A DNA stretch of 13,177 bases, from positions 1 through 13,177 of the forward strand of contig CAYXBY010000042.1 of NCBI GenBank assembly GCA_964463325.1, written 5' to 3'. The position numbers were made by a program, and so were the translations under genes. The notes beneath the pieces were generated by a model. It was not told the origin of the DNA, made no database searches, and saw only the letters and a program-made list of their open reading frames with translations. Source of the stretch: UMGS1002 sp964463325 (GTDB taxonomy: Bacteria > Bacillota > Clostridia > Oscillospirales > CAG-272). This document shows, in pieces, positions 1 through 5,732 of this stretch (the stretch's first letter is position 1; each line of letters begins with the position of its first letter).

Positions 1-328
1 CGATGAAGCGCTCCATCTGGCGCTTGAAGCATTCGGCGTTGTGGTCGATGTCCTCTTTGGTCAGCATTTTACGCATGTCGGTGCGGCCTGAGGGGTCGCC
101 GATCATGGTGGTACCGCCGCCGATGAGCGCGATGGGCTTGTTACCGGCCATTTGCAGGCGCTTCATGAGCGTCAGTGCCATAAAGTGTCCGGCAGTCAGG
201 CTGTCCGCAGTGCAGTCAAAGCCAATGTAGAAGGTGGCCTTTCCGGAGTTGATCATTTCGCGGATCTGCGGTTCGTCGGTAACCTGCGCAATAAGGCCAC
301 GGGCTACCAGCTCTTCATAGATTTTCAT
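1..328 (-). CDS. tyrS: Tyrosyl-tRNA synthetase, N-terminal part (cut by window start)
   Basis: Reading the minus strand from an ATG at 328-326 gives 109 codons that run off the window. TyrRS activates tyrosine with ATP and loads it on tRNA-Tyr in the cytoplasm. The visible part is the start of the class I Rossmann catalytic domain: a YIGFDCTADSL segment at about residues 34-44, then AGHF, KRLQMAGNKPIALIGGG and GDPSGRTDMR, all hallmarks of bacterial TyrRS. The usual HIGH motif reads T-A-G-H here, so its first His is Thr, and the usual Pro of DPTADS is Cys. The ribosome site (GAAAGG on the minus strand, complement of 341-346) is well spaced from the ATG. A promoter lies at 369-397. The leader is only about 35 nt, so no T-box controls this copy. 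Identity is firm; only about a quarter of the gene is seen. Confidence 0.93.
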   Translation of the reverse strand, partial: MKIYEELVARGLIAQVTDEPQIREMINSGKATFYIGFDCTADSLTAGHFMALTLMKRLQMAGNKPIALIGGGTTMIGDPSGRTDMRKMLTKEDIDHNAECFKRQMERFI

Positions 329-368
329 TGATATCGTTATCCTTTCGGGATTATTTTTGATCATATAT

Positions 369-397
369 ATTTTACCACAATCCAAATCAATTTGCAA
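369..397 (-). promoter_or_regulatory. Promoter of tyrS
   Basis: On the minus strand, TTGCAA (392-397) and TAAAAT (369-374) are 17 bp apart, a good sigma-A match. The distance to the tyrS ATG leaves a leader of roughly 35 nt with a ribosome site and nothing else. Confidence 0.6.
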
Positions 398-577
398 TAG
401 GGAAGTGTGAAAAATACTGCTTATTCAACAGGCTGAGTGTTTTTATGGCTTGGGACGATAAATTGAATTGCGAGTGGTGACGTACTTCTGAGCCGACTGA
501 AGACGACATTCTGACCATTCTGCGAAACAAATTTTCCGCCAGTGGCGCAGTATTATTGCAAAGTATTGAAAAAACTA
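398..577. other. Spacer between the divergent tyrS and smpB promoters
   Basis: I see no gene, RNA or clear repeat here. An open frame on the minus strand crosses this stretch and runs antisense into smpB, but it has no ribosome site or recognisable protein sequence and looks like chance. Confidence 0.5.
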
Positions 578-606
578 TTGATTTTTTGATAATAATGGTG
601 TATAAT
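578..606 (+). promoter_or_regulatory. Promoter of smpB (and perhaps ssrA)
   Basis: TTGATT (578-583) and TATAAT (601-606) are separated by exactly 17 bp. The predicted start near 613 leaves a leader of about 23 nt that is mostly ribosome binding site. Confidence 0.75.
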
Positions 607-635
607 AAAGCAACCGAGGAAGGGAGGGAGCACGC

Positions 636-1115
636 TTGGCGGACAAAAAGAAAAGTGGCGGTAAAATTATCGCCCAGAATAAAAAGGCCTGGCACGACTA
701 TTTTGTCGATGAAAAATACGAGGCCGGGATCGCACTTTTTGGTACTGAGGTCAAAAGCATTCGCGCCGGTGGAGTCAACCTCAAGGACTCGTATTGCTCC
801 ATCAAAAACGGCGAGCTGTGGGCAGTCGGCATGCACATAAGTCCTTACGAAAAGGGCAACATCTTCAACCGTGAGCCGCTGCGCGAGAAAAAGCTGTTGA
901 TGCACAAGAAGGAGATACTAAAGCTTTCCGGACTTGTCGCACAGAAGGGCTACACGCTAGTGCCGCTGTCGCTATATTTTTCGGGCTCTAACGTGAAGGT
1001 CGAGGTTGGGCTATGCCGTGGTAAAAAGTTGTACGACAAGCGCGACGCTGAGGCTGCACGTGAGGGGGAGCGAGAGATAGAGCGCCGCATGCGCGATCGT
1101 GATCGAAGGTATTGA
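636..1115 (+). CDS. smpB: SmpB, tmRNA-binding protein of trans-translation
   Basis: SmpB binds tmRNA and carries it into ribosomes stalled on broken mRNA, where its C-terminal tail acts as the missing codon-anticodon helix. The 159-residue product has the usual family length. Visible family signatures are KAWHDYF and YEAGIALFGTEVKSIR near the N-terminus, GGVNLKDSY, then SPYEKGN, REKKLLMHKKEI, KGYTLVPLSLYF and VKVEVGLCRGKKLYDKRD, followed by a basic C-terminal tail rich in Arg and Glu (REGEREIERRMRDRDRRY). The start is a TTG at 636, chosen because a purine-rich GGAAGGGAGGGAG site lies just upstream and the family begins with this M-A-D-K-K sequence. The next gene is ssrA, the RNA partner, a common pairing. 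The TTG start may lower translation. Identity is very secure. Confidence 0.97.
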   Translation: MADKKKSGGKIIAQNKKAWHDYFVDEKYEAGIALFGTEVKSIRAGGVNLKDSYCSIKNGELWAVGMHISPYEKGNIFNREPLREKKLLMHKKEILKLSGLVAQKGYTLVPLSLYFSGSNVKVEVGLCRGKKLYDKRDAEAAREGEREIERRMRDRDRRY

Positions 1116-1194
1116 TCTGTCTAACATGTGATCACCATTACAAATATATGCCTACGAAAGCAGGTGAATATTTGCAATTGTGATCATATATAAT

Positions 1195-1559
1195 GGGGGC
1201 GTAAAGGTTTCGACGGGGATTTTGATATACAGTAAGCGGGTAGAGCCGGGCAACCTCTATAAAGGCCCATCTTAAAATTAAACGCTAACGATAATTTAGC
1301 TCTGGCCGCGTAAGCGGTGCCGCAGCCTATAAGGCTGCCCGTTCCTCCGAGGAGTATCGCGGCTTCGGACTGAGCGTCAATCAGCGATGAACGTGCATCC
1401 GTCCTTCGCCATTTGGCGGGTCACGCACAAAATGGCTACTGACGGCTTGAGCCTGTGTATCGGCGCCTGCCAACGGGAACTCTAAATGATACAATGCACC
1501 CGGAGAAAGCTGTATTGAAGGATTTTCGGACAGGGGTTCGACTCCCCTCGCCTCCACCA
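1195..1559 (+). ncRNA. ssrA: Transfer-messenger RNA (tmRNA)
   Basis: tmRNA rescues stalled ribosomes by acting as a tRNA-Ala and then as a short mRNA that adds a degradation tag. The 5' end GGGGGCG (1195-1201) pairs over 7 bp (one G-U) with CGCCTCC (1549-1555), followed by discriminator A and an encoded CCA ending at 1559. The GGTTTCGACGGGGAT segment after the 5' arm and the T-arm (GGGG, TTCGACT, CCCC) near 1534-1548 are typical. The tag frame starts at GCT 1284 and stops at TAA 1311-1313, reading ANDNLALAA; with the tRNA-borne alanine the peptide is A-ANDNLALAA, ending in the protease signal LAA or ALAA class. Length is 365 nt, normal for one-piece tmRNA. It follows smpB and precedes a strong terminator. 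Confidence 0.98.
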
Positions 1560-1565
1560 AAGGCC

Positions 1566-1620
1566 AAAAGCATTGAGCCACAAGGAGATTCGCAGATTTC
1601 CTTGTGGCCCAATGCTTTTT
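1566..1620 (+). terminator. Intrinsic terminator of ssrA
   Basis: A long hairpin begins a few bases after the tmRNA CCA end. The arms are AAAAGCATTG plus GCCACAAGGA on the left and TCCTTGTGGC plus CAATGCTTTT on the right, with a short internal mismatch, and the right arm ends in a run of T. The symmetric A and T flanks could also stop transcription from the other strand. Confidence 0.92.
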
Positions 1621-1704
1621 ATACCTTTCTGACAATAGCCTGCTATCGTTGAGGGGGAAAGCACGGCGGTGCGCGATTCGATATACTCGTCGACGACAAT
1701 GTGT

Positions 1705-1737
1705 TATAACAATAGTGTCAGCAGCACACAGCTGACA
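1705..1737 (+). promoter_or_regulatory. Likely promoter and operator of the toxin-antitoxin locus
   Basis: TATAAC (1705-1710) can serve as a -10 box, with no good -35 found. Just downstream lies a perfect 7-bp inverted repeat, TGTCAGC (1716-1722) and GCTGACA (1731-1737), with an 8-nt spacer. It would cover the predicted start site. Antitoxins of the RelB class repress their own operons by binding such dyads, so an operator role is inferred from position. Confidence 0.5.
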
Positions 1738-1764
1738 TATCGATCATAAAAGGAGGTGCTGATT

Positions 1765-2037
1765 ATGATACAATCGGTCATTAATGTCCGCATGGATGAT
1801 CGCTTAAAAAACGACTTCGACGCTTTGTGCAGCGAGCTCGGCATTACAATGTCGACCGCAATCACGATATTCGTGAAAAAAGCCGTGCGCGAGCAGCGCA
1901 TCCCATTTGACATGGCGCTGGATCCCTTCTATTCCAAAAGCAATATGGCGGCAATAGAAAAAGGGATAAAAGACGTCGAGGAGGGGCGCGTTGTCAATAA
2001 GACTTTAGAAGAACTGAGGCGGATGGAGAATGGGTAA
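1765..2037 (+). CDS. RelB/DinJ-family antitoxin
   Basis: This 90-residue protein resembles RelB/DinJ antitoxins, which neutralise RelE/YoeB-class mRNA-cutting toxins and repress their own operon. The N-terminal part, INVRMDDRLKNDFDALCSELG followed by ITMSTAITIFVKKAVREQ (about residues 5-43), is a ribbon-helix-helix DNA-binding domain: a short strand, then two helices with the MS/TAI pattern. The C-terminal part (SKSNMAAIEKGIKDVEEGRVVNKTLEELRRME) is the charged toxin-binding tail, with the common E-E/L-R ending. ATG 1765 is chosen over an in-frame GTG at 1756 because the GTG overlaps the AGGAGG site (1751-1756), which sits 8 nt before the ATG. The stop overlaps the start of the toxin remnant by 8 bp. 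The frame is intact, so the antitoxin may still be made. Confidence 0.88.
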   Translation: MIQSVINVRMDDRLKNDFDALCSELGITMSTAITIFVKKAVREQRIPFDMALDPFYSKSNMAAIEKGIKDVEEGRVVNKTLEELRRMENG

Positions 2038-2302
2038 TATCCAATTTGCTGAAACAGCATGGAAGACTATCTATATTGGCAACGAACCAATTCCAAAATG
2101 GTGAAGCGCATAAATAATCTGATCGAGGATATTTCGCGAAACGGTTATGAAGGCATCGGTAAGCCTGAACCGCTTAAGTACGGTAAAAGCGGATATTGGA
2201 GCCGCCGCATTGACGATGAGCATAGAATAGTAGGATGGGGGCGAGAACATCCCGGTGGCGGCGACGATAGCATGTGCTTGCAAGTGGTGCGAATCATCAT
2301 AA
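2030..2302 (+). pseudogene. YoeB/Txe-type toxin gene broken by two frameshifts
   Basis: YoeB-class toxins are ribosome-dependent mRNA endonucleases. The start ATG (2030) overlaps the antitoxin stop, as in intact TA pairs, and encodes MGNIQFAETAW. The frame then shifts: W is TGG 2060-2062 but the family sequence EDYLYWQ continues from GAA 2062-2064, as if one G were lost. The middle (to about 2232) is a clear YoeB match: KRINNLIEDISRN, YEGIGKPEPLK, SGYWSRRIDDEHRIV, including the Glu and Arg of the active site. Near 2233 a second, opposite shift is needed to reach ENIPVAA and a stop at 2300-2302. The C-terminal His-Tyr pair of active YoeB is not seen; the tail reads CKWCESS. Without shifts the protein is only 24 residues. 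An internal ATG at 2059 could make the middle part alone. Probably inactive, unless the shifts are sequencing errors. Confidence 0.82.
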
Positions 2303-2319
2303 AAATGAGAAGTGTTCTA

Positions 2320-2348
2320 TTGACAATTGGGTACATAAGGTATATAAT
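2320..2348 (+). promoter_or_regulatory. Perfect-consensus promoter of the ABC-2 exporter genes
   Basis: TTGACA (2320-2325) and TATAAT (2343-2348) are exactly 17 bp apart, the full sigma-A consensus. It begins 18 bp after the last stop of the toxin remnant and gives a leader of about 33 nt before the ATG at 2388. Confidence 0.88.
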
Positions 2349-2387
2349 GGTGCATGGCATTTGCAAATCGGACTACATGGAGGATGT

Positions 2388-3314
2388 ATGAGTCATATTA
2401 TCGAAATTGAACATTTGAATAAGTCCTTCGGTGAGGTTAGAGCGGTGAAGGATCTGTCCTTTAACGTTCGCGCGGGCGAGCTTTTCGCTTTTTTGGGCGT
2501 AAATGGTGCGGGGAAGTCGACGACCATATCTATCATGTGCGGCCAACTGCAAAAGGACAGCGGCAGCGTCACGATCTGTGGCGAGAGCATTGAGCACGGG
2601 CTGGATCGCATCACGCGCAAGCTGGGCGTGGTGTTTCAGAGCTCGGTGCTGGATCAGCCGCTGACCGTTCGCGACAATCTGCGCAGTCGCGCAGCGCTAT
2701 ACGGCATCACAGGACGCGAATTTGAGGCGAGATTGGGCGAGCTTTGCTCACTTCTTGACATCAGTGAGCTGCTCGGGCGCACCGTCGGCAAGCTGTCCGG
2801 CGGACAGCGGCGCCGTATAGACATAGCGCGCGCTCTGCTGCACCGCCCCGAGATACTTATACTTGATGAGCCCACCACCGGCCTCGACCCGCAGACGCGG
2901 CAGCTACTGTGGAAGGTTGTGACGGAGCTACGGCACCGCGAGGGCATGACGGTATTTTTGACAACGCACTATATGGAGGAGGCTGTCGATGCCGATTACG
3001 TCGTCATACTTGACCGCGGCAGTATCGTCGCTGAGGGCACACCGCTCGAGCTGAAAAACAGTTACACTGGTGATTTCATCACGCTGTATGGCGTGGATGA
3101 GGCGCAGGCGAAGGCGCTGGAGCGGCCGTATGAGTGCATACGCGACGCGGTGCGTGTTTCGGTCCCCGACACGGCCGCGGCAACACAGCTGATACTTGAG
3201 CACCCAGAGCTTTTTAACGATTATGAAATCACCAAGGGACGCATGGACGACGTTTTTTTGGCGGTCACGGGGCGCTCGCTCAGTGTGGCCGAGGACACTA
3301 AGGAGGCAAAATAA
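2388..3314 (+). CDS. ABC transporter ATP-binding protein, DrrA-like
   Basis: This 308-residue cytoplasmic ATPase would power the membrane partner encoded next. All motifs are intact: Walker A GVNGAGKST (residues 37-45), Q-loop VFQSS near 85, signature LSGGQ (136-140), Walker B ILDEP with Asp160 and catalytic Glu161, and switch His194 in TTHY. After about residue 215 comes the extra C-terminal domain of the DrrA/CcmA/NodI class, ending with the typical RMDDVFLAVTGR. ATG 2388 is chosen because a GGAGGA site lies 4-9 nt upstream and the N-terminus then matches the family; a longer frame upstream reads through the promoter and is not real. The stop overlaps the permease start by one base. DrrA-type pumps export antibiotics, lipids or polysaccharide; the substrate here cannot be told. 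Confidence 0.94.
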   Translation: MSHIIEIEHLNKSFGEVRAVKDLSFNVRAGELFAFLGVNGAGKSTTISIMCGQLQKDSGSVTICGESIEHGLDRITRKLGVVFQSSVLDQPLTVRDNLRSRAALYGITGREFEARLGELCSLLDISELLGRTVGKLSGGQRRRIDIARALLHRPEILILDEPTTGLDPQTRQLLWKVVTELRHREGMTVFLTTHYMEEAVDADYVVILDRGSIVAEGTPLELKNSYTGDFITLYGVDEAQAKALERPYECIRDAVRVSVPDTAAATQLILEHPELFNDYEITKGRMDDVFLAVTGRSLSVAEDTKEAK

Positions 3315-4216
3315 TGATGGGACTTGCAGGCTTTACAGGGCGCAATATCAAGCTTTTTTTCAAGGATAAGGGCAAATTCTTCTCGGCACTGATCAGCCCG
3401 GTGATACTTCTTGTGCTCTACGCCACCTTCCTCGCCGGAATATACCGCGACAGCTTTGTTTCGGCGCTCCCGCAGGGCTTTACCGTTGCCGATTCACTCA
3501 TCGACGCGACAGTTGCGGGGCAGCTGATATCGTCGCTGCTGGCTGTCAGCTGCGTGACGGTTGCGTTTTGCTCCAATTTGCTCAGCATCGATGACAAGAT
3601 CAGCGGTGCCATCCGCGATATTACCGTGACGCCGGTCAAGCGCTCGACGCTGGCGCTGGGCTATTTTGCGTCGTCGGCGTTTTCGACGCTTATCATCAAT
3701 TTCAGCGCAATGGCGGCAGGTATGGTGCTGCTGCTGATAAAGGGCTGGTATATGTCGGCGGCGGACGTGCTGTTGCTGTCGCTTGACGTGCTGTTGCTGT
3801 CGCTGTTCGGCACGGCACTGGCCTCCTGCATCAACTTCCCACTGTCGACGAGCGGTCAGGGCTCGGTCGTCGGGACGATAGTCAGCGCCGGTTATGGCTT
3901 TTTGTGCGGCGCCTACATGCCGATAGCCAGCTTTTCGGAGGGACTTCAGCGCGTGCTGCTGTTTTTGCCGGGGACGTATGGTACCAGCCTTGTGCGCAAC
4001 CATGCCATGGCCGGAGTTTACCGTGAGATGCTCGCGCAGGGCTTCCCCGAGCAGGTAGTCGAGGTCATAAAGGACGGCATTGACTGCAACCTCTATTTCT
4101 TTGACACGCAGGTCAGCATCGGTGGCATGTACATAGTGCTCGGCGGTGCCATCGCAGTGGCGGTCGGCGTATATGTCCTGCTGAACGTGTTGTGCCGCGG
4201 CAGGCCGGGGTCGTGA
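3314..4216 (+). CDS. ABC-2 type transporter permease, DrrB-like
   Basis: This 300-residue integral membrane protein is the partner of the ATPase just upstream; the genes overlap by one base (TAATG) and AAGGAGG at 3300-3306 provides the ribosome site. An amphipathic N-terminus with FTGRNIKLFFKDKGKFF is followed by a first membrane segment (about residues 24-43), an external loop, and five further hydrophobic stretches, with the last near the C-terminus (about 272-293). The stretch SVVGTIVSAGYGFLCGAYMPIASFSEGLQ, followed by a proline-containing LLFLPGTYG segment, is characteristic of ABC-2 membrane proteins. A second ATG (3317) directly follows the first and could also serve. The two proteins likely form a dimeric exporter. 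Substrate unknown. Confidence 0.9.
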   Translation: MMGLAGFTGRNIKLFFKDKGKFFSALISPVILLVLYATFLAGIYRDSFVSALPQGFTVADSLIDATVAGQLISSLLAVSCVTVAFCSNLLSIDDKISGAIRDITVTPVKRSTLALGYFASSAFSTLIINFSAMAAGMVLLLIKGWYMSAADVLLLSLDVLLLSLFGTALASCINFPLSTSGQGSVVGTIVSAGYGFLCGAYMPIASFSEGLQRVLLFLPGTYGTSLVRNHAMAGVYREMLAQGFPEQVVEVIKDGIDCNLYFFDTQVSIGGMYIVLGGAIAVAVGVYVLLNVLCRGRPGS

Positions 4217-4390
4217 TCACTTGTGGCTAATATCGCCTATAAAAAGCGCGAATAATACGCATATGTGATCATATGTCGTGCCGTAACGCATCCACATGTG
4301 GCTGTCTTGCCGTACGGCGCCTACTGGTCAAAATGACTGAGTGGTCGGCGCATGGCGGCGTCAATCATGGCAATAATCATAAAAACGCAA
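4217..4390. other. Intergenic stretch with several short palindromes
   Basis: No gene is seen. Three short palindromic elements are present: CATATG-TGAT-CATATG (4260-4275), CCACATGTGG (4292-4301) and GCCGTACGGC (4309-4318). No hairpin with a T-run was found, so the ABC operon lacks an obvious intrinsic terminator. The elements may be binding sites or part of a weak RNA structure. Confidence 0.45.
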
Positions 4391-4410
4391 AAAATGCTTG
4401 AAAATGCTTG
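4391..4410 (+). repeat. Tandem 10-bp repeat upstream of the dehydrogenase promoter
   Basis: AAAATGCTTG occurs twice in a row. The second copy overlaps the first bases of the -35 box and, with the following CATTTCAAG (4411-4419), forms an imperfect inverted repeat (CTTGAAAATG against CATTTCAAG). Its position suggests a regulator site, which is an inference. Confidence 0.55.
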
Positions 4411-4436
4411 CATTTCAAGGCAACACGTGCTATAAT
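4408..4436 (+). promoter_or_regulatory. Promoter of the D-2-hydroxyacid dehydrogenase gene
   Basis: TTGCAT (4408-4413) and TATAAT (4431-4436) are 17 bp apart, and a TG dinucleotide one base upstream of the -10 makes it an extended -10 promoter. Confidence 0.8.
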
Positions 4437-4437
4437 T

Positions 4438-4466
4438 CAGGTGCGGGAGAGCGACGACCGCACCTG
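4438..4466 (+). promoter_or_regulatory. Perfect 9-bp dyad over the predicted start site (possible operator)
   Basis: CAGGTGCGG (4438-4446) and CCGCACCTG (4458-4466) are perfect inverted repeats with an 11-nt spacer. The predicted transcription start (about 4443) falls inside the left arm, so DNA binding by a dimeric repressor fits better than an RNA hairpin. A smaller hairpin (CTGCTT/AAGCAG, 4464-4481) follows in the leader. Confidence 0.55.
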
Positions 4467-4507
4467 CTTGCTTTAAAGCAGATATTTCAAAAAAGCGGAG
4501 GATTTTT

Positions 4508-5560
4508 ATGAAGCTTGTTGCAGTAAGTGACGTCTTTATGAAGGAAGAGTATTACCGAGACGCCGTCAAGGCCTTCCCGGAATACGAGCTGACCGAGGTC
4601 GTGCATTTCGGCGCTGAGGATCGCAGCGTCATGCGCGAGATGTCTTACCAGATAGAGCGCGGCGGCCCCGAGGCTGTCGAGGCTCCGGCAGAGCTGTACG
4701 AGGCGGTCAAGGATGCCGAGGTGCTTATGGTGCATATTTGCCCGGTTCCGGCAAGTCTTATTGCAAATGCTCCAAAGCTCAAGCTGATACTGCTCAATCG
4801 CGGCGGCAGCGAAAATGTCGACCTCGAGGCAGCCTCGGCGAGAGGCATCGCCGTGCTCGGCAACCCGGCGCACAACGCGAATGCCGTGGCAGAGCACACT
4901 GTGGGATTGATCATTTCTGAAATGCGCAACATAGCACGCGCACATGCCGCGCTCAAGGCGGGTGTATGGCGCGAGCGCTTCCCGCGCAGCGGCCAGATAT
5001 ATGAGCTGACCGGGCGCACGCTGGGCATTATCGGCTTTGGAACGATAGGCCGCCTGGTGGCGGAGCGCATGTCCGGCTTTAACATGCACATCATTGCCAG
5101 TGACCCCAACGTCACGGCCGATGACCCCGATCTTGCGCGTCTTAACGTCACGCTGTGTCCTGACAACGAGACTGTGCTGCGCGAGGCCGATGTCATTACG
5201 CTGCATGCGAGAACGCCGGGGCTTGACATGATCCTCGGGCCGGAGCAGCTTAGCCTCATGAAGCCAACCGCATTCTTTATAAACGACGCGCGCCCGCACC
5301 TGGTTGATAATCAGTATCTCGCCCAGATGCTGCGTGAAAGACGCCTGGCCGGTGCCGCCACCGACGTCTTTATGAATGAGCCTGTTGATCCCGACGACCC
5401 GCTGCTGACGCTCGACAACATCACGCTCTCCAACCACCGCGCCGGCGACACCGTCAATTCCTACGCGGACAGCCCCGCCATGCTGTTTAGAGAGGCTGCC
5501 AAGCTGCGCCGCGGCGAGGAACCCCGCTTCTGGCGCAACCGCGATTCGCTGAAAAAGTAA
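4508..5560 (+). CDS. D-isomer-specific 2-hydroxyacid dehydrogenase
   Basis: This 350-residue cytoplasmic enzyme belongs to the family of NAD(P)-dependent dehydrogenases that includes D-3-phosphoglycerate, glyoxylate and D-lactate dehydrogenases. The N-terminal catalytic part is followed by the Rossmann domain with GFGTIG at residues 176-181. The active-site triad is present: Arg262 in NDARPHLVD, Glu291 in DVFMNEP, and His310 in SNHRAG. The overall pattern (LLNRGGSENVD, AEHTVGLII, GRTLGIIGFGTIG) resembles COG0111 members such as B. subtilis YoaD. The start ATG has GCGGAGGA just upstream. It stands alone with its own promoter, a dyad at the start site and a terminator, so it looks individually regulated. 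Substrate cannot be read from the sequence; a role in sugar-acid or serine metabolism is possible. Confidence 0.9.
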   Translation: MKLVAVSDVFMKEEYYRDAVKAFPEYELTEVVHFGAEDRSVMREMSYQIERGGPEAVEAPAELYEAVKDAEVLMVHICPVPASLIANAPKLKLILLNRGGSENVDLEAASARGIAVLGNPAHNANAVAEHTVGLIISEMRNIARAHAALKAGVWRERFPRSGQIYELTGRTLGIIGFGTIGRLVAERMSGFNMHIIASDPNVTADDPDLARLNVTLCPDNETVLREADVITLHARTPGLDMILGPEQLSLMKPTAFFINDARPHLVDNQYLAQMLRERRLAGAATDVFMNEPVDPDDPLLTLDNITLSNHRAGDTVNSYADSPAMLFREAAKLRRGEEPRFWRNRDSLKK

Positions 5561-5571
5561 AAGAATATTTA

Positions 5572-5605
5572 TGTCCCTGAGAGCCGGTCTCTCAGGGGCA
5601 TTTTT
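5572..5605 (+). terminator. Intrinsic terminator after the dehydrogenase
   Basis: CCCTGAGAG (5575-5583) pairs perfectly with CTCTCAGGG (5589-5597), extended by three more pairs, and is followed by five T. A second hairpin (TTTTTGCGCC / GGCGCGAAAA, 5601-5623) overlaps its tail and could act as a back-up. Confidence 0.9.
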
Positions 5606-5656
5606 GCGCCTGCGGCGCGAAAATATTTAGGATTATTTAAGGTTTCTCACGACGCA

Positions 5657-5685
5657 TTGACATATAGCATCAGATATTGTATACT
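5657..5685 (+). promoter_or_regulatory. Promoter of the YwaF-like gene
   Basis: TTGACA (5657-5662) and TATACT (5680-5685) are 17 bp apart, close to consensus. The leader to the ATG at 5733 is about 40 nt. Confidence 0.82.
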
Positions 5686-5732
5686 GTCCATAGCGGCGTG
5701 GCCGCTGTATTTTTTGTTGCGAGGATGTTAGG

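Noticed and set aside
387..905. 172-codon open frame on the minus strand
   Set aside because: It overlaps smpB in antisense and the smpB promoter, with no family resemblance or ribosome site.
1381..1664. Open frames antisense to ssrA (one with a WRRGESNP-like sequence)
   Set aside because: They lie across the tmRNA 3' end and its terminator; RGESNP-type peptides are a known artefact of reading tRNA-like sequence backwards. No ribosome site.
2030..2302. Programmed frameshifting to make full YoeB toxin
   Set aside because: Two opposite shifts would be needed, no slippery heptamer or following structure is evident, and the C-terminal catalytic residues are missing anyway.
2274..2387. Upstream extension of the DrrA-like protein to 2274
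   Set aside because: It would read through the perfect promoter at 2320-2348; the ATG at 2388 has a ribosome site and fits the family N-terminus.
4328..4340. 13-bp repeat TCAAAATGACTGA shared with 7963-7975
   Set aside because: A shared 13-mer is expected about once by chance in a window of this size; positions relative to promoters differ.
4487..5437. 316-codon minus-strand frame opposite the dehydrogenase
   Set aside because: A shadow of a GC-rich gene; the plus strand has all catalytic residues, promoter and terminator.
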